DNA of 64,000 nt from Timema cristinae (Eukaryota; Arthropoda; Insecta; Phasmatodea; Timematidae). The notes under the pieces are model-generated. The model saw only the letters and a list, made by a program, of their open reading frames with translations. It made no database searches and was not told the origin of the DNA. This document shows positions 35,311 to 46,060 of the stretch, one piece after another. The translations under genes and the position numbers were made by a program. The DNA lies in assembly GCA_039000515.1 (NCBI GenBank), contig JBCFYV010000012.1, positions 85,714,284 through 85,778,283 on the forward strand, given 5' to 3'. Within the stretch, counting starts at the first letter, position 1. The number at the start of each line of letters is the position of its first letter.

Positions 35311-35640
35311 AATGTCTAGGGGTAAGGTATCAGACTTCTGTGCTGGGAATCCAGGGTTAAATCCTCGGTCCTGGCACAGATTTATCTGATTACCAAACCC
35401 TTCCTTCACCTCTGACAAGACGTGTATTAATCACAACTTGTGAATGTGTAGAATGCCACCGTGGTTCGGATTCCACGTTAAACTGTAGGTCTTCCATTTC
35501 ATCTCACAACCACCCTACCATTATACATTAGCGTATGTGCGTATAGCCCGGACGGGTAGTAAGACGCGGTGATGGTGATAATAATATAATAATAATAATA
35601 ATAAATAATAATAATAATAATATAACTCAAATTACTAATG
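35311..35640 (+). mobile_element. SINE, type 2, with (ATAAT)n tail
   Basis: The head starts inside the A box (TCTAGGGGTAAGG), has B box GGGTTAAATCC, the shared body, the CCGGACGGGTAGTAAGACGC 3' end and an AATAATAAT tail. Confidence 0.9.
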
Positions 35641-36049
35641 CCTAAAACACCAATCATGTTCAGAAAAAAATCTTTAAAGCACTTCAAGAGGAAATCATTG
35701 TTAAAGCTTTCCAAGGTCTTCTGTTGAAACTTCGCCATGTTCCTGCTAAAATAAATGTATAGGTAAGGCCCCATCTTTGGAAATGAGTTCATCCTCTTTT
35801 TTCCACAATATTAAAAACAAAACAGTTTTTATAAGTTATCTAACTAGATTTAGTGGTAGCAATAATATATCTAATAAAGAAATGCTTCACAACAGGATCA
35901 CACATGTTTTTGGCTTGACGTTAATAAATAATAATTCAATCATACCATGATTAGCTTCACATAGCAGCATGTGGTTCGCTTTTGAAGGAGTCATGCGTGT
36001 TTAAGCCATCTGTTGAACACAACTATTGAAAGTCATATAACTTATTTAA

Positions 36050-36906
36050 TAGCGAGGACAGGCGACCATGTGTGGCTAGTCACTAGGACAGGCGACCATG
36101 TGCGGTTAGTCACTAGGACAGGCGACCATGTGTGGCTAGTCACTAGGACAGGCGACCATGTGCGGTTAGTCACTAGGACAGGCGACCATGTGTGGCTAGT
36201 CACTAGGACAGGCGACCATGTGTGGCTAGTCACTAGGACAGGCGACCATGTGTGGCTAGTCACTAGGACAGGCGACCATGTGCGGTTAGTCACTAGGACA
36301 GGCGACCGTGTGTGGCAAGTCACTAAGACAGGCGACCATAAGTGGCTAGTCACTAGGACAGGCGACCATGTGCGGTTAGTCACTAGGACAGGCGACCATG
36401 TGTGGCTAGTCACTAGGACAGGCGACCATGTGCGGTTAGTCACTAGGACAGGCGACCGTGTGTGGCAAGTCACTAAGACAGGCGACCATGTGCGGTTAGT
36501 CACTAGGACAGGCGACCATGTGTGGCTAGTCACTAAGACAGGCGACCATAAGTGGCTAGTCACTAGACAGGCGACCATGTGCGGTTAGTCACTAGGACAG
36601 GCGACCGTGTGTGGCAAGTCACTAAGACAGGCGACCATAAGTGGCTAGTCACTAGGACAGGCGACCATGTGCGGTTAGTCACTAGGACAGGCGACCATGT
36701 GCGGTTAGTCACTAGGACAGGCGACCATGTGCGGTTAGTCACTAGGACAGGCGACCGTGTGTGGCAAGTCACTAAGACAGGCGACCATAAGTGGCTAGTC
36801 ACTAGGACAGGCGACCATGTGCGGTTAGTCACTAGGACAGGCGACCGTGTGTGGCAAGTCACTAAGACAGGCGACCATAAGTGGCTAGTCACTAGGACAA
36901 GCGATT
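36050..36906. repeat. Minisatellite, 30-bp unit, about 28 copies
   Basis: The unit is CACTAGGACAGGCGACCATG followed by TGTGGCTAGT or TGCGGTTAGT. Four variants are seen, and a recurrent trimer (GCGGTTAGT, GTGTGGCAAGT, ATAAGTGGCTAGT) makes a 90-bp period in the right half. A one-base loss near 36566 shifts the frame. Because 30 is a multiple of three and the unit has no stop, both strands stay open (RTGDHVWLVT on one, LVTSHTWSPV on the other). It is not called a gene. Confidence 0.95.
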
Positions 36907-38016
36907 GTTTCAAGCATTGGCACACGCTCGTTGAAACATGGTCATTGAAAATAATTACCGCCAAGCAAAGCTTCTAAAATAACTCGTGAAAATAGTATTG
37001 AAAAGAAACGAAGATAGAGTGTGTACATCGACGAATAGGAAAAAAATAGTCGCTTAAAAGGTAGAAATATGACTCAAATAAAAGAGAATAATTCATACGC
37101 ATTAATCATTCCCAAAGCTGGAATTAGGAACTACTTTTTTTTTGTAATGAAAGCATCTCTGCCACGATCTAATAATGCATTACGTTAATTTATAACATGA
37201 TTAAAGATATGTAAAATAGATTTACAAATGTATAAAGCAGCTCTTTGCTGCAGGGTAAGCGCAGCTCCTCTGGAGTCCTCAAACCCGGAGGATTACGTCA
37301 CCATTCAGAGGAATATAACACAGAGAACGTTGGAGATGAAACCAAGCGAATAAAGCCTTGAGTTTGTGTTGCGGAAAGGGCATCAACTATTGGATTGAAA
37401 GTTGTAAATTCATACCCTTAAAAATAAACAACCAATGAAATAAAAATAAATTTTATTAATCTAATTTTGTGGACTATTAAAGATAACCAAGTTAAATTAA
37501 AATGAGCACATCCAATGAAAAATCAGCTTCAGGATTGGCTGAGAAACAAATACCTCTATATTTGGAGATGAGGTGTTTCGAGTTATCAAAGGTAATATAA
37601 TGTCTAGAGCTGAAAGGAGACATGAGAAATATGGTATCCGTGCGCTCGGCTCCCTTGGTGGCATTTCCAAACAACTTTATTGTCTTATGTGGTTTAAGCC
37701 AGATTCAAAGGCAATATTGTACAGACAGAGGACATTTAATGTTTCAAACTCTTAGAAATGCTAATCTCGAGGCAGCGGACTGCAGAATTCAGTCTAACCT
37801 CATCGGGAGGAAGCTTAAATACGCTTTTGAGAAGTTAGGCTCGGTAACTATGATTGAATCAAGGTATGTTTGGGGACAGCCTGATGTATTGGGTTCTGAC
37901 AATTTCAAACAAACACATATGTTTTGTAGACTTTTATTCTAAATATTACTGTTTAATTTAAAAAATGTTGGCTTAAAAACTCATGATATAATTATGATTG
38001 CATTTTAGTATTCTTC
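36907..38016. other. Intron sequence with unexplained open frames
   Basis: Frames at 37573-37755 and 37622-37942 on the plus strand overlap each other, show no known motif, and lie within the large intron. A GC-richer patch near 37255-37340 is unexplained. Confidence 0.35.
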
Positions 38017-38032
38017 GAAAATGTATTAAATT

Positions 38033-38310
38033 ATTATTATTATTAGCACCGCGTCTTACTACCCGTTCGGGTTATACGCACTTACGCTAATGTGTAATGG
38101 TAGGGTGATTGTGAGATGAAATGAAGGACCTACAGTTTAACGTGGAATCCGAACCACGGTGGTGGCCTGGTATTCCCCACATTCACAAGATGTCTTGTCA
38201 GAGGTGAAGGAGGGGTTTGGAAATCAGATAAATCTGTGCCGGGACCGAGGATTGAACCCGGCCGCCAGCACAGAAGTCTGACACCTTACCCCTAGACCGC
38301 CAGGTCACCT
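38033..38310 (-). mobile_element. Full-length SINE, type 2 head, with 16-bp target duplication
   Basis: This copy is in minus orientation. The ATT tail and ACGCGGTGCTAAT-type 3' end lie at the left, and the tRNA-like head ends at the right. The duplication GAAAATGTATTAAATT at 38017-38032 and 38311-38326 is perfect, so the insertion is fairly young. Confidence 0.95.
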
Positions 38311-38326
38311 GAAAATGTATTAAATT

Positions 38327-39554
38327 GTCTCCCTAACTATTTCCTTTCGCGTTTATTTGGACTTAAATCGAATTTCCTTCTTTTTATTTGTGTTGACACT
38401 TATAACTTTGAACTTATGACCTCGACATATTAATTAACCTTTTCAAATGCTTATAGCAGAATTCTCAACCTCAGACACCTAGTCTATATATCACAACATC
38501 AAAATTTCAAAATTAAACAATTCCAGCCTCAATTTATAAGCCCCAACTCCACAACAAAACTTCCGTCATCAAACTATCAAGTTCAAACTTCAAAACTCAA
38601 CTATTAACCTCAAACCTGAGACTCTTAATTTCAAACTCAAACTTATATTCACATCATCAAACTCTTGTATTTCAACCTTAAAACCGACCTTACTTGCACT
38701 TTCATAATCAAATAATCTCAACCCTATCCTCACGTTCTATAGATTTTCCTTCTCTAAACTCTTCTTCATCCAACCTTTTCTCTGTCTCTTCTCTACCCTG
38801 TCCACACACCCTAGCCCCCTATCACACATATCACAGGAATTCCTACTATCTGTTATATTAGTAGTTCATGCAAGCTCAAGTTATGAAACGCTACGGATAA
38901 TAATGTCCTATCTATGCCATCAAAATGAAATCGAGAAACATATTATGACCATCTGCCAAATAAAACACAAACAAATCAATTTAATGAAAGGGTAAGTTTA
39001 CAAAGATAATTCTTATCTTTGAATTGCTTAATATTAGATCTCGCAAAATGGCAACAAAATTCCTCTTCATTTTGTTTGCTCAGCGGGCAGACAAAATTAA
39101 TTTTATAAGCGATAAATATACTGTGGTTGATATAACAAAACATGATAGATAAAATGCGATTTCCCGCCAATAAATTACTTATTGGTTGGAATTCCCCCCC
39201 CCCTTCTAACCCCCGCAGGACCCACGTGATCCTACTGACGTGGCACGCGGGAATTTACCCTAGTATGATTTGTTGCCGATATTATATTCTCTGTGAATAA
39301 TGCTATTTCCAATAAATATTAAATTAAATTATGCTCTTTAGAATATCTCTTTTATCGATATTGTATCAGTTGTATTCCAAGCAAAAAATACAATTTTCCA
39401 TTGACTGGCCTAGGGACAAATCAATACAGCAAAAGGGGTTTTGCTGCTATCAAATAAAACATGGAATATAAAACTTAATTCACAATAAGATACGTAGTTT
39501 ACTACCCGTTTTGTGTGATAATTTATCTTCTGTCTATATCCTCATTATTCATTA
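38327..39554. other. G-poor intron sequence
   Basis: 38450-38830 is strikingly poor in G on the plus strand (A, C and T only for long stretches), with phrases such as CAAACTTCAAAACTCAAC. No gene is seen. Confidence 0.5.
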
Positions 39555-39915
39555 TATATGTGTTCCCAGTCACTCTCTCGTCTATATCCTCCTAGAAATC
39601 TCCCAGTTTCCTCTCCAGTCTATACTCTCCTATAACTTACCCTACTTCATATTTGTGTTACAATTCCTCTCTAGTTTATATCCTCCTAAAAATCCTTCAG
39701 TTTCTTCTCCAGTCTATATCTTCCTAGAACCCTCCCTACTTCACATTTGTGTTTCAGTGCCTTTCTACTCTATATATTCCTAGAACTCTCCTCGCTTCGT
39801 ATTTGTTTCACAATTCATCTCCAGTTTATATACACCTAGAGCCCTCCTGATTCATATTTGCGTCCCAGCTCCTCTCTCGTCTATATCCTCCGAGAGCCCT
39901 CCCAATTTCTCTCCT
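39555..39915. repeat. Imperfect pyrimidine-rich tandem repeat
   Basis: Motifs like CTCTCCAGTCTATATCCTCC and AGAACCCTCC(T/C)ACTTCATATT recur six or seven times with variable spacing. The plus strand is CT-rich and poor in G. It ends just downstream (in the gene's direction) of the 39952-40069 exon, so it lies at the start of that intron. Confidence 0.7.
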
Positions 39916-39951
39916 CCAAAGATGCTATGTGGTGATATCTAGTGGACGTAC

Positions 39952-40069
39952 CGTGAACTTGTCGTGATGCACCTCCAGGAAGCGTTTCACCCTCACTGTG
40001 TCGTTGTTCCTGACTGCTCTCTCCAGTTGGGCTGCCTCCAAACTCAAGTCCGCCGTGGACGAACCCAGG
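39952..40069 (-). CDS. Ankyrin gene, exon with the N-terminal ankyrin-like helices
   Basis: Acceptor TGTTGTTTCAG at 40070-40080 and donor ACG|GTACGT at 39951 bound 118 bases (1 + 39 codons). The peptide runs from LGSSTADLSLEAA through QLERAVRNNDTVRVKRFLE to VHHDKFT. The pattern LERAVRNNDTVRVKRFLE fits the first helix pair of an ankyrin repeat (inner helix, turn, outer helix). The exon ends at a codon boundary and joins in frame to the 26 kb exon. It starts with the last base of a codon, so an upstream exon ending in two coding bases is required; ATGAG at 55.8 kb would fit. GC content is well above the AT-rich introns on each side. Confidence 0.8.
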
Positions 40070-40084
40070 CTGAAACAACACGGC

Positions 40085-40270
40085 ATGATCACATAAACAT
40101 CACACAGTCACGTTGACATCACACACTGTTAAATGAACATCACTCAGTCACATAGACATAAAATACTATCAAGAGAGCATCACACAGTCACGTTGACATC
40201 ACACACTGTTCTATGAACATCACATGGCCACATTGACATAACACATTCACACTGACCTCACAAGTTTATT
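40085..40270. repeat. Short imperfect tandem repeat (CATCACACAGTCACGTTGACA)
   Basis: CATCACACAGTCACGTTGAC and ACACACTGTT(A/C)TATGAACATC-like motifs appear two to four times. It sits immediately upstream of the acceptor of the 40069 exon on the gene strand. Confidence 0.65.
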
Positions 40271-40384
40271 TTCTTACAGCTAACACGTGTGTTTTCAAAT
40301 GATCTTGTCCAAGTGGCCGAATGGTACGGTGGTAGCAGTAGTTTGTATATCAGATATGGCCAAACTAACTAATATTCTTCAAAT

Positions 40385-40472
40385 TGAAAAATGACATTGG
40401 ATGCGGGAATTGAACGCGGGACCTTTGACTTAGTACACCAATGCTCTAACCATTGAGTTATCCAGGAAACAT
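40385..40472 (-). mobile_element. tRNA-like SINE head, type 3
   Basis: On the minus strand it reads TGGATAACTCAATGGTTAGA (A box) and GCGTTCAATTCCCGC (B box). The ends do not pair as an acceptor stem, so it is not called as a tRNA gene. A related head is at 17203-17275. Confidence 0.65.
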
Positions 40473-40904
40473 CCCGTGATCAGGGTGATTCTTTACTTAT
40501 ATTTTAAGGCAGAGTCTGTGATGGAAGTGTGGAAATCGTCAGTTACATAATGAGTGATCAATTAATATCACGAGCTATCAGATAACGCAGCCATCTTCGA
40601 CTTGACTCAGTAGTATAGGGCTTTATACTGCCAATAGTACAGTAACAACTGTACGACTGCACAGATCACTATGGTTTATATAGCTATTTAGTTGATTAAA
40701 AAAAAAATTGAAATCTTTCAAAAATAGCTAGACCGATTTGGTTCAAAATGGAGGAGGGAGGGAGGATAAGATAAATAACACTTAATACTAGTTTTACGGG
40801 GGAACTAATTTTGAAATATTTGTTTCAAATTATAACAGATTATACGAAAAAGTATGTCCACAGTGGGGCAGCTTAATTAGATAATATTGATATATATTTA
40901 TTTT

Positions 40905-41120
40905 ACCATTGCAACTTACCACCCACTTAGGCTTTACGCATTTAACTATACTAATAGTATGAGTATTAGGAAGGTAGAATTTAAATAAAATGCTTTGTAA
41001 TTTGCGTGAAGGAAGTTGGAAAACTATTTAGGAAAATCTTCCTCTAGTAAATCCGGCCGGAATTAAAGTCCGAATTTTTCCGCCTCCAGGAAACCAGATC
41101 AAGCGAGCTTGACACTCAGT
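40905..41120 (-). mobile_element. SINE-like copy, type 1
   Basis: AACTTACCACCCACTTAGGC, GAAGTTGGAAAACTATTTAG and CCGGCCGGAATTAAAGTCCG are type 1 segments in minus orientation. Confidence 0.6.
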
Positions 41121-42011
41121 ACACGTACTCACTGATTCATGTAGGTAGATACTAACAATACTAATAGATTCAATTCTAAATAGAGTTTAAAATAATTCTA
41201 ACTAAAGTAAAAAACAATTCCGACACTAACTGCTCTCAATTCAATCTTTAGAAACAATTGTTCAAAAAAACTCTACTTAACTCACCCCCACCCCTTTGTT
41301 TTTACAGATATCTTCAAAATTAATTTACTTAAAATTTGATTTGTAGGGTCACCCAAAGCAAAAAAGCCAGTTTTAATGTCTCAAAGTTTTTTCGAAATTT
41401 ATTATTAAATTTAGTATCATCGTTTTCGGAGAAACATTGAGTGAAACAGTTTCACGTTCAAAATTCGGCTAGTCGACGATTCTTGTTCAAATTCAGTCAA
41501 GTGGTGTGATGCGGGTTTTACGATGGAATTTTACCCTCACCTAGAAATTGAGCACAGCCCTTACTTCTTACCTCCAACTCCTTCTTCAAACCATTCACCC
41601 TTATTGCTGCAAAGAGGGGTTGAAGAGAGGTGTGAGCTCACACGCCCTTACAACCCTCCCTGGAAGCCAGCAGAGGGAGTGCTGGCAAGGGGAACATCGA
41701 TCCTACATCCCTTATAAACCACTTTACTAAACTTACTACCCCACACCCTAAAATAATACTCCCATCTCTCCTTTTCAGCAATGTCGTCTCAGCTTTCCAA
41801 AGGATAAAAGCTACGTAAAAAAAAAGCAGCATTTCATGAGAAATACAGAGGTGAGTTTTTTTTAACTATAAGTAAAACAATATCAGGACTTATTTTATTA
41901 TGAAAATGAGAGATAAACGCCAGGAGATTTATTTTCTTAATAAAATAATATGTAATCTTGTGGAGAATAGGAAAATATTTTGTAGATTTAATTTACAGTT
42001 CTAGTTAAAAC
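41121..42011. other. Intron sequence, no supported gene
   Basis: Overlapping plus frames at 41523-41730 are Pro/Ser-rich and lack family motifs. The sequence may be part of an unidentified repeat. Confidence 0.4.
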
Positions 42012-42015
42012 TTAA

Positions 42016-42369
42016 GGTGGGGTGCTAGTGAGTGCGATATTAGTGCATTCATCTTTGCATTTTTTTATAGCATAAACATTTTTTTGGCCAAAATAAATAA
42101 AATATTTCTTCTATAGAAACAGTTCTTGAATATCTGTCATGAACATAGTGGTATTTGGTGACAAACTTTTTAAATAAAGAGAAAAAATTGCCACTAAATT
42201 CCAGGACATCTTTGACTGATATTCAAGAACTATTTAGATTAGCATGTGCAGAAAACTAAACTCTTTGTTCTATAGAAGAAATATTTTATTTGATTTTGGA
42301 CAAAAAAATGTTTATGCTTTACAAACTTTGAAAATACTGCCCTAAACTCACGCTCACTAGCACCCCAGG
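42016..42369. mobile_element. 354-bp MITE with long TIRs and TTAA flanks
   Basis: The element is bordered by TTAA at 42012-42015 and 42370-42373. The ends are GGTGGGGTGCTAGTGAGTGC on the left and, complemented, CCTGGGGTGCTAGTGAGCGT on the right. The inverted match continues inward through GCATAAACATTTTTTTGGCC and AAAATATTTCTTCTATAGAA. There is no coding capacity. TTAA target sites are typical of piggyBac-type movement, so a piggyBac-related non-autonomous element is likely. Confidence 0.8.
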
Positions 42370-42784
42370 TTAATTTAAGTTATTGCATATGTTGAAAAAG
42401 TAAATAATTTATTTTGATGTGGATTCACCGCTGTTAATATATAATCTGGGTATAATTGTTTTAAAAGAAGTGTATTCAAACTTATAGGAGTATTGTGGGT
42501 TGTGGCCAGGCAAGAAAGTTGGGAGGAAACTGTTCTAGTAAAATATGTCCTTCCGCTCACTATCTATTTGATCAATCACACGCAAAATAATCTAATGTAC
42601 GATTGTATGTTTTATTTATTGCTTTAAGGACCGAGTTTAACACTGATCAGAAGAACACTCTTTACTAATACAATTTTGCTAAGACTTTATTGCCTTGGAA
42701 ACCACCCCCAAACCACCTCTGAACCAATAAGAGGCTTTCCATGGGTCTATGTTTGAAAAAAAAATTAATAGTGACAATATTTTC

Positions 42785-43068
42785 TTAGCACCGCTTCTTA
42801 CTACCCGTTCGGCTATACGCCTATGTACTAATTACGCTAATGGATTAAGGAAGAGGAAGTGTGCCACATTTGTGTAGTGAGAGTGAGGAAAACAGCTAAG
42901 TAATAACCATTCTTAGTACACCTGACCATGATTATAACCTCGATATCACCATCATTGACAGTCTACTAGTTTATTGCGGGAGAGACGCCTTAGACCACGC
43001 GGCCACTAAAGGAGCACTGGTTTCATATAAGCGTATAGCCCAAATGAGTTGTAAGACGTGGTGCTTAA
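42785..43068 (-). mobile_element. SINE, type 1 (minus), plus a stray plus-strand 3' end
   Basis: The main copy runs in minus sense from GCACCGCTTCTTACTACCCG to ACCACGCGGCCACTAAAG at about 43015. A plus-sense tail fragment, GCCCAAATGAGTTGTAAGAC, lies at about 43036-43066. Confidence 0.85.
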
Positions 43069-43115
43069 ACAAATACCCCAATATAAATTTTGTTAATATA
43101 ATTACTATATTAGTG

Positions 43116-43364
43116 ACCCGCCTTGGTGGCGTAGTTAGTTAACGCACTGGTTTCGTATTGAGATAGACTGCCAAGGATGGGGAGATCAAGGTTCTAATCT
43201 CAGTAGGGTGAACTGAGGTTTTTTTTCTTTAAATGGTTTTCCACTCTCCCTCCCCGCAAATGCGGATTCACTTGCTTTAAATTCAACTTTCCCGATTCCT
43301 AGCCGTTAGCGTAATTATTACTTAAGCTTGTAACCCGAACGGGTAGTAAGACACAGTGCTAAAA
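43116..43364 (+). mobile_element. Full-length SINE, type 1 head, with target duplication
   Basis: A box TGGCGTAGTTAGTTAACGC, B box GGTTCTAATCTC and the common 3' end CCGAACGGGTAGTAAGACAC. The duplication TATATTAGTG stands at 43106-43115 and 43365-43374. Confidence 0.93.
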
Positions 43365-43429
43365 TATATTAGTGCCTCCATAATACATCTTTTGTATAAC
43401 TTGCTGTGAATTAAACTATTTAAGTCGAA

Positions 43430-44135
43430 AGACCACCCATCACAAAGCCCTTACCCCATCATAACAACAAAGTTCTCTCTCCTTCATACCGACAAAGCCC
43501 TTACCCCATCATAACAACAAAGTTCTTTTTCCTTCATACCGAAACAGCCTTTACCCCATAATAGCAACAAAGTTCTCTCTCCTTCATACCGAAAAAGCCC
43601 TTACCCCATCATAACAACAAAGTTCTCTCTCCTTCATACCGAAACAGCCTTTACCCCATCATAACAACAAAGTTCTCTCTCCTTCATACCGAAACAGCCT
43701 TTACCCCATCATAACAACAAAGTTCTCTCTCCTTCATACCGACAAAGCCCTTACCCCATCATAACAACTAAGTTATCTTTCCTTCATACCGAAACAGCCT
43801 TTACCCCATCATAACAACTAAGTTATTTTTCCTTCATACCGAAACAGCCTTTACCCCATCATAACAACAAAGTTCTCTCTCCTTCATACCGACAAAGCCC
43901 TTATCCTATTATAACAACAAAGTTCTCTCTCCTTCATACCGACCAAGCCCTTACCGCATCATAACAACCAAGTTCGCACTCCATCAAACCGACAAAGCTC
44001 TTCAACAATCATACCAAAAACAATCTCGCACCTTCATAGCTACAAAGTCCTCACCCTGTTAAAACGACTAAGTCCTCACCTTGTCACACCGAAAAAATAC
44101 CCACCATGTCATACCAACAAAGCCTTTGTCACGCC
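43430..44135. repeat. Minisatellite, 50-bp unit, about 14 copies
   Basis: The unit reads CAGCCTTTACCCCATCATAA, CAACAAAGTTCTCTCTCCTT, CATACCGAAA. Copies are spaced 50 bp apart (43441, 43491, 43541). The right end, from about 43960, degrades gradually. The plus strand is very poor in G. Confidence 0.93.
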
Positions 44136-44640
44136 AGAGTGAAAGAGAAGGAGTTATTGTTCGATTAGAGCTCGTGACCTTGTATCAAGATTTCATTCAA
44201 GTGCTAGCTATTGATTTACAAACCCATTTTAAGCTACTTATGAAAGAGGATGTGCGCCTTTAAGTCAAGCTAATTCAACATATCTTTAAGGATATATCAA
44301 AACACATCAACTCTGCCTAGAACAAAAACATCTTACAATTGTTAAAGTCAGTTTTGAACTATCTCTAAGCTTTTTATTTATTGTTGAGAAACAGTTTGTA
44401 CTTTATAGACTAACACAGATTTTCAATTATAAAATAAACATAGCGGCTTACCAGCCTTAACAATTTCATAATAGTAAAAAACAACCGTTTAAACTATATT
44501 ATTTAAGTTTATTAAAGTTTTGGTTAGTAAATAGCTAACAGTTCAAATAATATTATTTTAATTTTGATGTATAAATACAAATATTAAATATTCCCCATAT
44601 TGAAAAACACAACACAAAAACATTTTATTAAAGTCAGTTC

Positions 44641-45125
44641 TTTGTGCTCCGTTTGTGCTCATGTGTGCCTAAATGTAAAAATGTATGCTTTAAAATTAGG
44701 CATTCTAGAGAACATTTAATGTGGCGGGCAAGATTGAGCTCAAATTGAGCCGCCATAATACATTTTATCTAACAGGCCTAGTTTCGCAGCACAAAAGTTC
44801 ATATTCGGGCACATATGAGCCTAAACAAATGGCACAAACATAATTTTGATACATTGATTTTTTCACAATGGAGTGGGCCAGATTATAGTCAAGTTTTCTA
44901 CATGCTACGGTATAAGGAAGACCCAATTTAGGCACATATGAGCGCAAACGAAGCATTATGGAGTAACGTAAATAAAATTTTATTATCTTGTGTTGTTCAA
45001 TATATGGCGGCCTAGCTTGAACTCAAGTTAGCCCGCCAAATTAAATGTTATATAAAAGGCCGATTGAACAAAAACTTTTTTTTTTTTGCAATGTGGTGGG
45101 CCAACTTGAGTTACGTACGTTATCT
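44641..45125. repeat. Cluster of related palindromic motifs
   Basis: GTGGCGGGCAAGATTGAGCT ... GAGCCGCCAT (44720-44757) and ATGGCGGCCTAGCTTGAACT ... TTAGCCCGCCA (45003-45039) are each near-palindromic and related to each other. Partial copies (GAGTGGGCCAG near 44872, GGTGGGCCAACTTGAG near 45094) lie between and after. A second motif, GCTCATGTGTGCCTAAAT at about 44657 and its inverse near 44933, also recurs. Confidence 0.6.
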
Positions 45126-45534
45126 AATGAGGTAGAGTAATCCTACACAATATTACTTGTACGAGTGAATAATTTATAATGGCTTTTCTGTTGAGTAGCC
45201 ATTAACTGACTTACAATGTTATTTATCATGGTGTCTCAGGAGATCTCTTAAGAAATGGGGGCTAGTTTAACGAAGAGCGTTAGTCCGATGATCCCATATT
45301 TAACAATTGCAGTAAGGTTGTATACTTTTGTAACTTGAATGTGAAAGGGGGATGCTTTGTGGATACTTTCATATGACAAGGGTAACTCAAGTAACGAGAA
45401 GGTTGTGTTTCAAGCAAGTTAGGGTCTGGTTTAACTCAAGCTTAGTATCTACTAACCTTGGATTGAACTAGCACTGACATTGTGGACATAGTGGCCGAGT
45501 AGTATGTGTTATTACGTGTATGTATTAATGTGTC

Positions 45535-45607
45535 GTACACAATGTGGCACACCAATTGTAACTATCAATTATAAGTAGATAGTAAAACACGCCACACATT
45601 GTTTTCT
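45535..45607. repeat. Inverted repeat around ACAATGTGGC
   Basis: CACAATGTGGCACACC near 45538 and the inverse GCCACACATTGTTTTC near 45588 face each other across about 35 bases; a further pair, AACTATCAATT and TAGATAGT, lies inside. It is probably a small hairpin element. Confidence 0.5.
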
Positions 45608-45854
45608 AAAGTAGAATAGAGAAACTGAACCACAATGTGACGTCTGGTTGGAGCTGTATTAGCTACCTGATTTAAATGCCATCCGGACATTGAAATGGCT
45701 CTTAAGAGCACGTCAAGTGACGAATGCCTAGTAATTTAGGGAACCGGTTGACTTCCAAGACTAGACTATAAATACAGCTCTTGGTGACTCAGCTGTAACC
45801 CATGAGTCGCAGCGTGAATTATTCCTTTGGATTATTCATTAAAACCCACATCGG

Positions 45855-46060
45855 TGGGCCCTTGAGCTAAGGCATACCTATTCTAATTGGACTTGCCATC
45901 CACGGGTAGGTCAGGGTGAAAAATTCTTTGTATACTAATGATATTGTATTTATAAATGTTTTCCCACTCTTTCTCAAAAGAAATATCGGTATATCTCCTC
46001 TGAATTCTACCTTCCTCATCTCTATCCCACGAGTATAAATATGCGGATAGTTTTTGAATC
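45855..46060 (+). mobile_element. SINE-like copy, type 1
   Basis: GGTGGGCCCTTGAGCTAAGG resembles the A box and GTTTTCCCACTCTTTCTC the body; the end is GAGTATAAATATGCGGATAG. Confidence 0.6.

Noticed and set aside
36013..36977. Long open frames of ten-residue repeats on both strands
   Set aside because: They follow from a 30-bp minisatellite without stop codons; a frameshift splits both, and no flanking coding sequence or start context supports a gene.
37573..37942. Overlapping 60- and 106-codon frames
   Set aside because: Two frames are open over the same bases, with no motif, splice site or composition change to choose either.
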